A DNA stretch of 64,000 nucleotides from JBJMQS01 sp045802605 (lineage in GTDB: Bacteria > Planctomycetota > Planctomycetia > Gemmatales > Gemmataceae): contig JBJMQS010000053.1 in the NCBI GenBank assembly GCA_045802605.1, positions 248,001 to 312,000 on the forward strand. Reading direction: 5' to 3'. The translations under genes and the position numbers were made by a program. Positions 18,841-26,535 of this stretch are shown here, piece by piece; within the stretch, counting starts at the first letter, position 1; every line of letters starts with the position of its first letter. Under the pieces are notes generated by a model. The model searched no databases. It saw only the letters and a program-made list of their open reading frames with translations, and was not told the DNA's origin.

Positions 18841-20409
18841 GGTGTGTCGGCCGAATGGCACTTAGTTTTTGTTAACTCCTTTCGCCATTTTGCGTTTCAT
18901 CTCGGTGCGGGGCTTGGTCAACCAGTCGTAGTGATTGCGCCGCCGTTTTTGCAGGCGTGGCTCAAAGCGATTCGGACGGTCTGCAACTCGGTGCGTAGCG
19001 ATAGCATGAAGCAGGTGATGGTATAAGTTCATCCGATGGGCTATATTCTGATCAGCCTGATGCTCAAGCATTGTTTGGAATGATTCCAAGGTTTGCATTG
19101 CACCCTTGAAGCTGATCGTCCGTGGTTCCAAACCGTGTGTTGCCGCCGCCTGAGCCATCACCGTACGAAGAAGGTTGTATGCCAGGACGTGCGCCCATAC
19201 TTCTTTGCGCACCAACTCTGGCGTCTTGCACCGGAGTTCGCGCATCTGCATCGTTGACTTGATCGATCGTAAATCGAGTTCGTTGTTCCAGCGCGCTCGA
19301 TACAGTGTCGCCAAGTCCTCTTTGGTCGTTTGCGTTGGATCCAGCAGCGTTGTTACGAGAACTATCGACTTGGTTCGGAAGCCTCGCTGCTGGACGCGCA
19401 CCCTCGTTTCCCGGACGGTGATGAACTCGGGTAGTGCGTGAAACGTTTCCCGGTCCAGCGACCGGATCGACGTCGGTTTGGCCCAGTGAACGAGGTGGTC
19501 GTCGGGGCCCAGCCGTTGCCCGCGGCGGAAGTCAGTCCGGCGGTGGAACGTGTTCAGGCGGCTGACCAACTCGACACCGCGCTGACCGAGGAACACGATC
19601 GTTGCCCAGTTGCCAAGCAATCGATCCCCCAGAAGTACGTCCCCGGAACGAAGGACGTTTCCGATTCGGCGGAGCAAACTGACTTCACCTTGTCCTTTGC
19701 CGGCATAACGACAGAATCCAAGGTTCACGATCGCGCCGCACGCCAACGACGTAATTGCCCCGATTCGCGCGATGGGGAAGCCAAGGCCCGGTTTTTGGTT
19801 GTAGACCTGTGGATAGGCGGCTTGGTTTTCAGGCGTATCTGGCATGGTGACGGTCGTACCGTCGAACATGAAGACGCGTCGACCTTTCCACAACCAGCCT
19901 CGTTCGGCCTTAGCATCCAAAGCGCGACCGACTTGACAGGCCGCTTCAGAGAAGAATTGTTCTGGAAGACGTTTGCGTGCCTGACAGTACGCGCCGGTTT
20001 CCGCAGAACATGGGCGTTGCCCTCGGGCGAGTCGATGAGCAATTAAGCGCGCCACGGCGGCGCGGCACGAATGATCGGCACTCAAGACTTGGCCCAGGAA
20101 AACCCACAGGGTAACGAGTGGCGAAAAGATCCTGTCGAACCAATCCGTGCCCAGCGCTGCCAAGGCCTGGCGGATAGTTTTCTCCGTCAAAATGTCACTG
20201 AAGGGCAAATCTCCGTTTTGAAGAAACTGACGCCTGAGAATTTGAACCTGTTGCCGAACTCGCACTTGGTTAGAATGGCGCATCCTGGGCCTCCTTGCCG
20301 GTGATGGATGTCGTGAGAAACACCATCTGAGCAAGGGAGGCCCTTTTTGCCTATGCCACTACCAGGCAATAAGTTGCCGCAAATCTACGTGCCATTCGTC
20401 CGACACACC
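18841..20409. mobile_element. IS4-type insertion sequence
   Basis: About 1569 bp. The left end (GGTGTGTCGGCCGAATGGCA from 18841) matches the reverse complement of the right end (GGTGTGTCGGACGAATGGCA, ending at 20409) at all but one of 21 positions, with weaker matching for some 8 bases further in. The single gene inside, on the minus strand, is a DDE transposase. I looked for a 9-12 bp target duplication at both edges and found none, so the insertion is old or one flank was rearranged. Confidence 0.85.
18862..20283 (-). CDS. IS4-family DDE transposase
   Basis: 473 residues from ATG 20283 (MRHSNQVRVRQQVQILRRQF); an in-frame upstream ATG at 20334 is possible but reads poorly. It catalyses cut-and-paste movement of the IS. 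The N-terminal helical region is followed by the RNase H-like core with FMFDGTTVTMPDTPENQ (first Asp), VLLGDRLLGNWATIV (second Asp region) and the YREK-like segment LYRARWNNELDLRSIKSTMQ (catalytic Glu), the pattern of IS4 transposases. LTEKTIRQALAALG and DWFDRIFSPLVTLWVFLGQV match the usual N-terminal region. The frame is intact and the inverted repeats lie 21 and 126 bases outside it, so the element could still be active. Confidence 0.93.
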   Translation of the reverse strand: MRHSNQVRVRQQVQILRRQFLQNGDLPFSDILTEKTIRQALAALGTDWFDRIFSPLVTLWVFLGQVLSADHSCRAAVARLIAHRLARGQRPCSAETGAYCQARKRLPEQFFSEAACQVGRALDAKAERGWLWKGRRVFMFDGTTVTMPDTPENQAAYPQVYNQKPGLGFPIARIGAITSLACGAIVNLGFCRYAGKGQGEVSLLRRIGNVLRSGDVLLGDRLLGNWATIVFLGQRGVELVSRLNTFHRRTDFRRGQRLGPDDHLVHWAKPTSIRSLDRETFHALPEFITVRETRVRVQQRGFRTKSIVLVTTLLDPTQTTKEDLATLYRARWNNELDLRSIKSTMQMRELRCKTPELVRKEVWAHVLAYNLLRTVMAQAAATHGLEPRTISFKGAMQTLESFQTMLEHQADQNIAHRMNLYHHLLHAIATHRVADRPNRFEPRLQKRRRNHYDWLTKPRTEMKRKMAKGVNKN

Positions 20410-20461
20410 GACGCTGGTTACGGCACATTCGAAAAAGCGGTTGAGCCACTATTGGCTTGAC

Positions 20462-21112
20462 TTATGTGAGAAACACGCCGAGCGGAACATTGTCGAGGCG
20501 TCCTCCGGTGCAAATATCCTCTGGCCTCAGCGTGTACCGCTGGAATTTCTCCGACCACCACCCCGCTACAGCGACCGCGAGCACCAAATCATCGTGCTGA
20601 CCTTCGCGCCAAGCGCCGAAGGTCTCATTGGCGGCCATCGTGATTTTCACTCGAAAGTTCTGCATCTCTTCGATGAGCGTATCAGCTTCGGGCAACGTGG
20701 CGGCCACTTTAAGCCGACGCGCCTGCAACAGCAGTTGCATACGTGTGACCAACTCTTTTTTCGGAACGCCATACGAGCCATCTTCATTTTGAGTGACGTG
20801 TTGCCCGCCAGTAATGGTAACGGGAACGATCCGCGATCGAGTGCCGGCGCGACGGAGCATGTCGACGAGTGCCCGGCCAACTCCAGTGTAATCCACGACG
20901 ATCGTAGGACTGTCCAGCGGCTTCATGGTCGCAAGTTTGGCGATCGCCGGCACGATTTCGGTGTAAGGAGTACCCAAGGGGAACCGCTGCAGGTGGCGGA
21001 GCGAATACACAGGCAACACTTCTCGAATCGGCTCTGGTCGTTCCATCACGGCGAGCGCGGTATAGTCCTGCGCCTGACCAAGGTCCAAGCCGATCACGTA
21101 GTCAACACTCAT
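20462..21112 (-). CDS. Terminase large subunit, nuclease domain
   Basis: 216 residues from ATG 21112, which overlaps the stop of the upstream ATPase frame as ATGA. The start MSVDYVIGLDLGQAQDYTAL gives the first acidic residue of an RNase H-like nuclease, TIVVDYTGVGRALVDMLRRA gives the second Asp with the usual following helix, and HDDLVLAVAVAGWW near the C-terminus gives the third Asp pair. This is the DNA-cutting half of a phage-type packaging terminase, here carried by a separate gene. It is the last gene of the minus-strand block methylase, small subunit, ATPase, nuclease; no portal or capsid gene follows, because the IS begins about 50 bases downstream. Likely a remnant or a domesticated module. 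Confidence 0.78.
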   Translation of the reverse strand: MSVDYVIGLDLGQAQDYTALAVMERPEPIREVLPVYSLRHLQRFPLGTPYTEIVPAIAKLATMKPLDSPTIVVDYTGVGRALVDMLRRAGTRSRIVPVTITGGQHVTQNEDGSYGVPKKELVTRMQLLLQARRLKVAATLPEADTLIEEMQNFRVKITMAANETFGAWREGQHDDLVLAVAVAGWWSEKFQRYTLRPEDICTGGRLDNVPLGVFLT

Positions 21113-21954
21113 CTGAATCCCCCAAACAAAGGCGTAACCTCGTCGGACATGCAGGCGTGGATGTCCTCCGACGAGAACACGGCATCGTTCGTGTCTTCGA
21201 ACGAACAACAGTACTCCTGCCGGAACCAACGTTCACCAAGCGCTTTTCGCTCTTCAGCGAGGAACTCCGGTGTAATCGTTGGGCATTGTTGCGCGGTGAT
21301 CTGCACCCGGGCCCAGTTGCCTTCCTGCTAGGACTGCTGGAACCAGCCGCGTTTTCCAAAGGGAGTGGATAGCGCCACCAGCCGGCCCCGGCTCACTGCA
21401 AGCATCGGGTGGACGGCGTAGTAAAGTGAGTCCGCAACTCGAGCCGCTTCGTCGATGATGAGTAAGGCAACTCCCGAGAAGCCTCGCACTGTGCCTTCGG
21501 TTCCCAGCAGGCTGATGATGCGGGATCCGTTAGCTAACTCAAGGCGCAGCGCGCTTTCGGCAGTGACGGGCACGGGACGACGGATCGCGCCATAGAGGTC
21601 GAGCACCTTGCGGAAGAGTTCTTCCGATTGCCGCAGTGTCGGACTCAACAAAAGCACTGGCGAGCGTGGCTCGAGTAGAGCCACCCGCAGCGCAAGCGCC
21701 GCGGCGACCGTCGATTTGCCCGCCTGTCGACTGCACAGGATGAGCGTTCGATCGGCCGGCTCGCGCAAAAGGGAAACCTGCCACGGATCCGGCGCCATGC
21801 CGGCGGTGGCCATCAACCCGGCCGGGTCCGCCCGTAGGGCCTCGAGTTTGGCCCACGTCGCGCCCGGATCGCCGATCGCGGTCTCGAGCGCCGCCACCCG
21901 CCTGGCTAGGCCAGCGTGGGTCGTGGGCCGGAGCGCGAGTGGGGGAATGGCCAT
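21109..21954 (-). pseudogene. Terminase large subunit ATPase domain broken by an in-frame TAG
   Basis: Frame from ATG 21954 with Walker A CSRQAGKSTVAAAL (near residue 75) and Walker B VALLIIDEAARV (near 168), then the coupling segment VALSTPFGKRGWFQQS, where a TAG at 21328-21330 stops it. The same frame continues without any other stop (ARVQITAQQCPTITPEFLAE, then EERKALGERWFRQEYCCSFE and SEDIHACMSDEVTPLFGGF) to a TGA at 21109-21111, giving 281 codons in all. The continued part is what one expects after the ATPase core. A nonsense mutation therefore cuts the protein at residue 208. The core ATPase could still fold, but the link to the nuclease would be lost. The ATGA junction with the nuclease gene is intact, so the split between the two genes is older than the TAG. 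Confidence 0.75.
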
Positions 21955-22040
21955 TATCTCTAGTCTCTGGTGGCTAACTCGTGGGGATGGTCGTTCCGCT
22001 GGGGCTCGCGAAGGGTCCCGGCCGACTATGGCAGCGGAAA

Positions 22041-22424
22041 CTATGCGACACGGTTTTGGCCCAACCGGTCTTCCAAGTTGGCGACACGCTCGGCCAATTC
22101 GCTGACTTCACGCACCTTAATGCCGATTTCCAGTACCGCTCGTGCTGCGCCCAATCGTGTGGCCGGCGGTACGCCAGATGACATTAATGCCGCGAGCGTC
22201 TTCACCGCTTCCCCGGCGGCGGCGGTGAGCATGCCCGCAGAGCGGCGCACCATGTCATCGCGGACCGCTTGCAACTCTTTGCGGAACTCGGGATCTTTGA
22301 GGCGTCGGTAGATCGTCCGATCGGACAACCCGGCCTGGCGCGCAGCCTGCTCGACTGTCGCTCCACACGCCATAGCCAAGAGCAATGGCGCGTCACCTTT
22401 CTTCCGACTCTTGTCATGTTCCAT
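22041..22424 (-). CDS. Small terminase-like HTH protein
   Basis: 127 residues. ACGATVEQAARQAGLSDRTI, followed by YRRLKDPEFRKELQAVRDDM, is a helix-turn-helix of the kind found in phBC6A51-type small terminase subunits and in transposase-like HTH proteins. The C-terminal third (VREVSELAERVANLEDRL) is a coiled coil that would support oligomerisation. It starts 4 bases after the methylase stop and is followed by the ATPase gene after 86 bases, the usual order small subunit then large subunit. In a phage it would recognise DNA for packaging; here its partner is broken. Confidence 0.7.
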   Translation of the reverse strand: MEHDKSRKKGDAPLLLAMACGATVEQAARQAGLSDRTIYRRLKDPEFRKELQAVRDDMVRRSAGMLTAAAGEAVKTLAALMSSGVPPATRLGAARAVLEIGIKVREVSELAERVANLEDRLGQNRVA

Positions 22425-22428
22425 GGGT

Positions 22429-23433
22429 CTACTCGTTAGCTAACTCAAACGCCTCGCCGGTGCCTCCACGGGTTGGCGGCGTGCCCGTGTACTCGGTCCA
22501 GCGCTGGCAAATCACATCGCAGTAGGGCGGATCCAGCTCCATGAGGAAAGCCGTCCGCTTGGTGCGTTCGGCGGCGATCAAGGTGCTGCCACTGCCACCG
22601 AACAGATCCAAGACGTTCTCGCCGGGCTGCGACGAATACTCAATTGCACGCTCGGCCAGCTCGACGGGTTTCTCCGTGAGATGGATCATCGACTGCGGGT
22701 TGACCTTCTTGACCTGCCACAGATCGGTGGCGTTATTCGGCCCGAAGTAGCAATGGGCGACACCTTCGCGCCAGCCGTAAAAGCACCACTCGTGGGCGCC
22801 CATGAAGTCTTTGCGGGTCAGCACCGGATGCTGTTTGTCCCAGATAATCGACTGGCTGAAATAAAGTTCAGCCGCCTTCAGGGCGGGCGGATAGTTCGCG
22901 CAGTTGGCGTAGCCGCCCCAGATATAGAACCGGTGCCCGGGCAAGAGCACGCGAGCGATATTGCCAAACCACGCGGACAAAAGGCGGTCGAACTCGCCAT
23001 CGGAAACGAAGTCGTTGATCAGGGGCCGATCTTTGGCCCGCAGTTTCTTGCCCGTGGCTTTGGCCTTCTCCGGATGGCGGGCCAGGTCCATCGACTGGTG
23101 ATGTTTGGGCCCGGCAAACGACGAAAGGCCGGCAGCGATCGCGTTATTGCTGCGGGGCTCGACTTTCACGTTGTACGGTGAGTCGGTGTTCACCAGGTGA
23201 ATCGCTTGGCCCGCCAGCAGTCGATCCACATCGTCGGCACTGGAGCTGTCCCCGCAGAGCAAACGATGGTGGCCGAGTAGCCAGACGTCGCCGGGTTGCG
23301 TGATGGCTTCCGCGGGCGGCTCGGGAATGGCATCCGGATCGGTGAGACCTTCGGCTGGCTCAGGGGCCAGCAGTCGATCGAGTTCTTCGGAGGAGAACCC
23401 GGTCAGGTTCAGATCGAAACCGGCCTCTTGCAA
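22429..23433 (-). CDS. Beta-class DNA methyltransferase, 5'-truncated ParB-methylase
   Basis: 334 residues from a TTG at 23433. Methylase motif IV appears first (LVNTDSPYNVKVEPRSNN, near residue 90) and motif I with the SAM loop later (NVLDLFGGSGSTLIAAERTK, near 280), so it is beta-class and should methylate adenine N6 or cytosine N4. LTEKPVELAERAIEYSS precedes motif I as usual. Relatives fuse this enzyme to an N-terminal ParB/Srx nuclease-like domain; here the frame upstream reads only SYSSWDDDKLPLELIALQEA before a TAG near 23487, which is the end of that ParB region. So the N-terminal half has been lost at about 23490. The catalytic half is intact and could be active if translated. First gene of the phage-like block. 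Confidence 0.82.
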   Translation of the reverse strand: MQEAGFDLNLTGFSSEELDRLLAPEPAEGLTDPDAIPEPPAEAITQPGDVWLLGHHRLLCGDSSSADDVDRLLAGQAIHLVNTDSPYNVKVEPRSNNAIAAGLSSFAGPKHHQSMDLARHPEKAKATGKKLRAKDRPLINDFVSDGEFDRLLSAWFGNIARVLLPGHRFYIWGGYANCANYPPALKAAELYFSQSIIWDKQHPVLTRKDFMGAHEWCFYGWREGVAHCYFGPNNATDLWQVKKVNPQSMIHLTEKPVELAERAIEYSSQPGENVLDLFGGSGSTLIAAERTKRTAFLMELDPPYCDVICQRWTEYTGTPPTRGGTGEAFELANE

Positions 23434-23490
23434 CGCGATCAGTTCTAAAGGCAGTTTGTCGTCGTCCCAGCTCGAGTATGACGCCGTCTA

Positions 23491-24206
23491 GTTACAGCCC
23501 TGAAGATACCGAAGATTTCACCAAGGTACGAGTATTGGACTGGAGTCTATACGTGACCTCCACGGCAATGGAGCAACTTCAAGGGAAGCGACTCGTCGTT
23601 AAAAAGGTCACTCAGTCATCCGGTGAGTGCAGCATTTTGGTTGCAGGGAATCTTTAAGCAGAGTTCATGCTGCCTCAAAAGTCTTGCGCTTGCCCCAATC
23701 CGAAATCTGGAGACCTCTGTTAACTCACAGGCAGCGGCTGTTAACCAGCGGGTCTTGTTAATTGAGAGAGCGAGAGATTTCGCGGGTGTTACGAGCGGTG
23801 TTCAGTCGAGAACCGGGGGTTACGACTGCACCCCGGTCGATCTCTCGAAACTCGCGACGCTTCGCAGTTAACACCACGAGTTGGCAAACGCTGTAAACAA
23901 AGGGGGAAAATGAGGCGACGCCAGAACCGAGAGATTCTGGCGTCGGCGGTTAACTCGAAACGGCTATAGGTCCGCTCTTTCGGACGTTAGCTCCTTGGTC
24001 GGGATTCGAACCTACGACCCGACAGTTAACCGCCACGGACAGACAAGCGAGGCCTCTGAAAATGCAATCCAGTTATGCCGCCCGCTCTCGGAAGAGAACG
24101 GTTCTCATAACTGGATAGAGAAACGCTTTGTTTGCAGTGTTTTCTTGTGGATGTCACTGAGCGACATCGCTCGTTCACTGGTCTGCGGCCGTCACAACGC
24201 GATCAT
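23491..24206. other. Structured non-coding patch beside the truncated methylase
   Basis: About 715 bases without a credible gene. It holds five copies of GTTAAC (23719, 23740, 23867, 23949, 24025), a perfect 11-bp hairpin at 23916-23945 (CGACGCCAGAA with loop CCGAGAGA), a 10-bp hairpin at 24067-24116 (arms ATCCAGTTAT), a short hairpin near 23971-23986, and a tRNA-like 3' half on the minus strand. The density of palindromes suggests structured RNA or a recombination site. Confidence 0.5.
23990..24090 (-). pseudogene. tRNA-Asn-like fragment
   Basis: On the minus strand the block GCGGTTAACTGTCGGGTCGT (complement of about 24014-24033) runs directly into AGGTTCGAATCCCGACCAAG, like the anticodon loop (GUU), variable loop and T loop of tRNA-Asn, and GAGCGGGCGG further 5' looks like the end of its D arm. 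But about 65 extra bases separate those pieces, the T stem does not pair properly (GTAGG against CCCGA), and no matching 5' acceptor strand is present. It is best read as a broken tRNA or as an attachment-site copy of a tRNA 3' end. Confidence 0.35.
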
Positions 24207-24455
24207 TTAACTGACTAGCGGCCATGCAATGATAGGCGCGGGGAACAGAATCGACTTCCGTGGTTCACGGCACGCCACGTCACCTTCGAAATCCAAGGCA
24301 ATCGTCCGATTCGACGTCGCGAGCAAGAAGTCGAAAAAAGCTGCGTCTTCATGGTGGGCAAATACTCTAACAACTAGATCAGGCTCGTTTCGATGGTCAG
24401 GCGTATCTGACCCATCGGGGCCCTTTGCGCCTCTAGCCGGTGCGGGTGACGTCAT
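24207..24455 (-). CDS. Small protein, probable fourth gene of the nucleosidase/PIN operon
   Basis: 82 residues from ATG 24455, overlapping the end of the 700-residue gene by 23 bases. The two junctions upstream also overlap (14 bases each), so this start fits the operon's pattern. The N-terminal 25 residues are Pro/Gly/Asp-rich and probably disordered; the rest (EPDLVVRVFAHHEDAAFFDF, then LLATSNRTIALDFEG) has a beta-alpha-beta look. No family recognised. It could be chance coding, but composition and placement favour a real gene. Confidence 0.45.
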   Translation of the reverse strand: MTSPAPARGAKGPDGSDTPDHRNEPDLVVRVFAHHEDAAFFDFLLATSNRTIALDFEGDVACREPRKSILFPAPIIAWPLVS

Positions 24456-26535
24456 TGCTCTCAGTCTCGTTATCAACCTCATCGATGACTGGTCCAATTA
24501 ACCGAGAAACAGTTGAAAGTATGGCTCGAATGCGAGCTTTGATCCAGGGCTCCGAATGTTGCGATACGATGCGTAGCTGACGGCGCCAGCCGTCCAGCGA
24601 GGTAACAAATCCGGACTTCCAGCGAGATTCAAATGATCGTCGAAGCGGACTTCCCGAACCACCGCAAATTGACATTATTACGACGCTGGCAAAGAGCTTT
24701 TCGGCTCGGTCTGGGCTTAGACTTCTTCCGAGGGCGAACGCTAACAAGTGCGGGAGGCGCAGTTGCCATTCTCCTTGTTGGTGAAACTGGAATTCCGCGA
24801 GTGCATCAAGAATTGGGATGAGTGATTGATCATCAATTCGTTCTATAGCCTCGATAACAGCATCGGTTTTCGAGAGCCACCTTGCGACTGCCTCATCGTG
24901 TTCGCTTCCTGAAAAAACCGCTTCTCTAAGGGCTAACGCAATGAAAATAGCGTCAGTATCCGAATCGATATTGGCCAAGCGATCGTGTAATGCATCTGGG
25001 CTCATCAAGCGATGTCGCAGCTCGATCAATTGCGCTAGGTTCTCTCTTTTCTCTTCCGGAACGAGCCAGGTCCACTGTCCCAAGTTTGGTGAAAAACTCT
25101 CTTCGTGATATCCAAGAGTCGGTGATTGCTTCGGGATTTGACCGCAAGTTGACCCTAATAAGGCATACCCACCCAATAATTCAAACAATCGCGTTCGCTG
25201 CTCGCCAGTCAGGTGCTCATGAGGAAGAGTTCGGGCCCGACGAATCTCGGCTAGCAATGAAACGGACCAAACGGAACTGAAGGACAATGTCGCATATCGA
25301 AGGTCTGACGGGACGACGGGCGATCTAGCCACGAGCCACTGTTTTGATGTCAGCGGGTCTTCCCGAGCAACGATATCCTTGAGTGCGGCCTCTGCCGACA
25401 CCTCATTTGCACCGAATAGGTCGCCAAATATGCTCGATAACCACCACCCATACACACCTATTCGCTCGCCGTCTTGTCCCGGGTGAAGGGCCTCGACGTG
25501 TCGAGTGTAATGTGACGCAGTCTTGCAGAGTAACCGCCACGCCCAGCCGCGAAATGCTAGTTGGCCATCGTTCTCCGACACGTCCACAACTGACATCACG
25601 GCTTGCCAAAATTCATTGGGATCCTCTACCGGGAGCACATCAGGAAGGCCTAGAACTGCCACAAGCGCGTGATAGATGGCGACTACATTTCGACACGCTT
25701 TTGCCCAGGCCCAGATTCTGCTCCAACCGATTGCTTCGTTAGCATTCGCGTCATGCCACCGGCGTACTAATTCGGCAGCGCTGTATTCCGCTCCAAGGGG
25801 CAGATAGCCCCAGCGCCTGACATACTCAGTTAGTACATCCTCCAGTTTGTGGTCGCTGACTGAGCCCATCCATTGAGTGACCAGGTGCGCCTCTTCGGAC
25901 GGCTTCGACAATTCTGGGCGAAGATTTGCAAGCGCTGTGAAATCGGGCCGGATCAGCTTGAGGATATATTTGTCGAGTCCTTCTTGAAAGCGGGTTAACA
26001 ATGATTGGCGCACCCCGGCGACAGAAAAGTAAAAGTCATTTCTCAGTTGCTTACAAATCTGCACAGCAGCAATGCGCCAGACGGCAGTATCATTTGACAA
26101 AACGTCATTAGATCGGTCACTGATCGTGGTGAGTGATTGGCCGGTCAAAACGGTCTCGGGACTGTCACGCATAGCGTTGAGACAATCCAGGCTCGCACTC
26201 CGAATGTTTTGTTCGGGTCTTAACATACAGGAGTCGATGTCGACAACCGCCGTGTGGTCGTTCTCGCGAAAGAACAGGTACGGTCCGTTTGGAACTTCGA
26301 AACGGTCAGGGTGATTTGCGTCTCGCAGAATCGCCGCTAGATTCGGATTGGTGGGCGGGACTTCCGTGTCCGCTAGCAGGCCGGCGGCTTGAAAATACGT
26401 TGCGTGAAACGCATCAAGTCCCATGCCGATGCGGTGCGCGAGAGCCTGCTGCATCATTCGCCGGCTGAACGCCTTTTCGGCTTCAGCTAAATCGACACTG
26501 CTGGCGATATCGTTAGACGACTCACTGGGTGGCAT
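24433..26535 (-). CDS. Large helical protein of unknown family, third gene of putative conflict operon
   Basis: 700 residues. It starts inside the end of the TPR/PIN gene (14-base overlap), so translation is probably coupled. No signal peptide or membrane segment is evident. The sequence is mostly helical and Trp-rich (SRIWAWAKACRNVVAIYHAL, FRGWAWRLLCKTASHYTRH, SFSSVWSVSLLAEIRRAR). A segment near residue 70-105 (PNGPYLFFRENDHTAVVDID) is strand-like. I do not recognise a domain or catalytic motif. Its fixed position behind a PIN-domain protein suggests a structural partner or regulator within the same system. Codon use and GC are lower than in the neighbouring core genes, in keeping with an acquired block. 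Confidence 0.8.
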   Translation of the reverse strand: MPPSESSNDIASSVDLAEAEKAFSRRMMQQALAHRIGMGLDAFHATYFQAAGLLADTEVPPTNPNLAAILRDANHPDRFEVPNGPYLFFRENDHTAVVDIDSCMLRPEQNIRSASLDCLNAMRDSPETVLTGQSLTTISDRSNDVLSNDTAVWRIAAVQICKQLRNDFYFSVAGVRQSLLTRFQEGLDKYILKLIRPDFTALANLRPELSKPSEEAHLVTQWMGSVSDHKLEDVLTEYVRRWGYLPLGAEYSAAELVRRWHDANANEAIGWSRIWAWAKACRNVVAIYHALVAVLGLPDVLPVEDPNEFWQAVMSVVDVSENDGQLAFRGWAWRLLCKTASHYTRHVEALHPGQDGERIGVYGWWLSSIFGDLFGANEVSAEAALKDIVAREDPLTSKQWLVARSPVVPSDLRYATLSFSSVWSVSLLAEIRRARTLPHEHLTGEQRTRLFELLGGYALLGSTCGQIPKQSPTLGYHEESFSPNLGQWTWLVPEEKRENLAQLIELRHRLMSPDALHDRLANIDSDTDAIFIALALREAVFSGSEHDEAVARWLSKTDAVIEAIERIDDQSLIPILDALAEFQFHQQGEWQLRLPHLLAFALGRSLSPDRAEKLFASVVIMSICGGSGSPLRRSFESRWKSGFVTSLDGWRRQLRIVSQHSEPWIKARIRAILSTVSRLIGPVIDEVDNETESNDVTRTG

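Noticed and set aside
18841..20409. Target-site duplication for the IS4-type element
   Set aside because: Flanks of 9-12 bases on both sides do not match, even allowing a 1-base shift of the ends.
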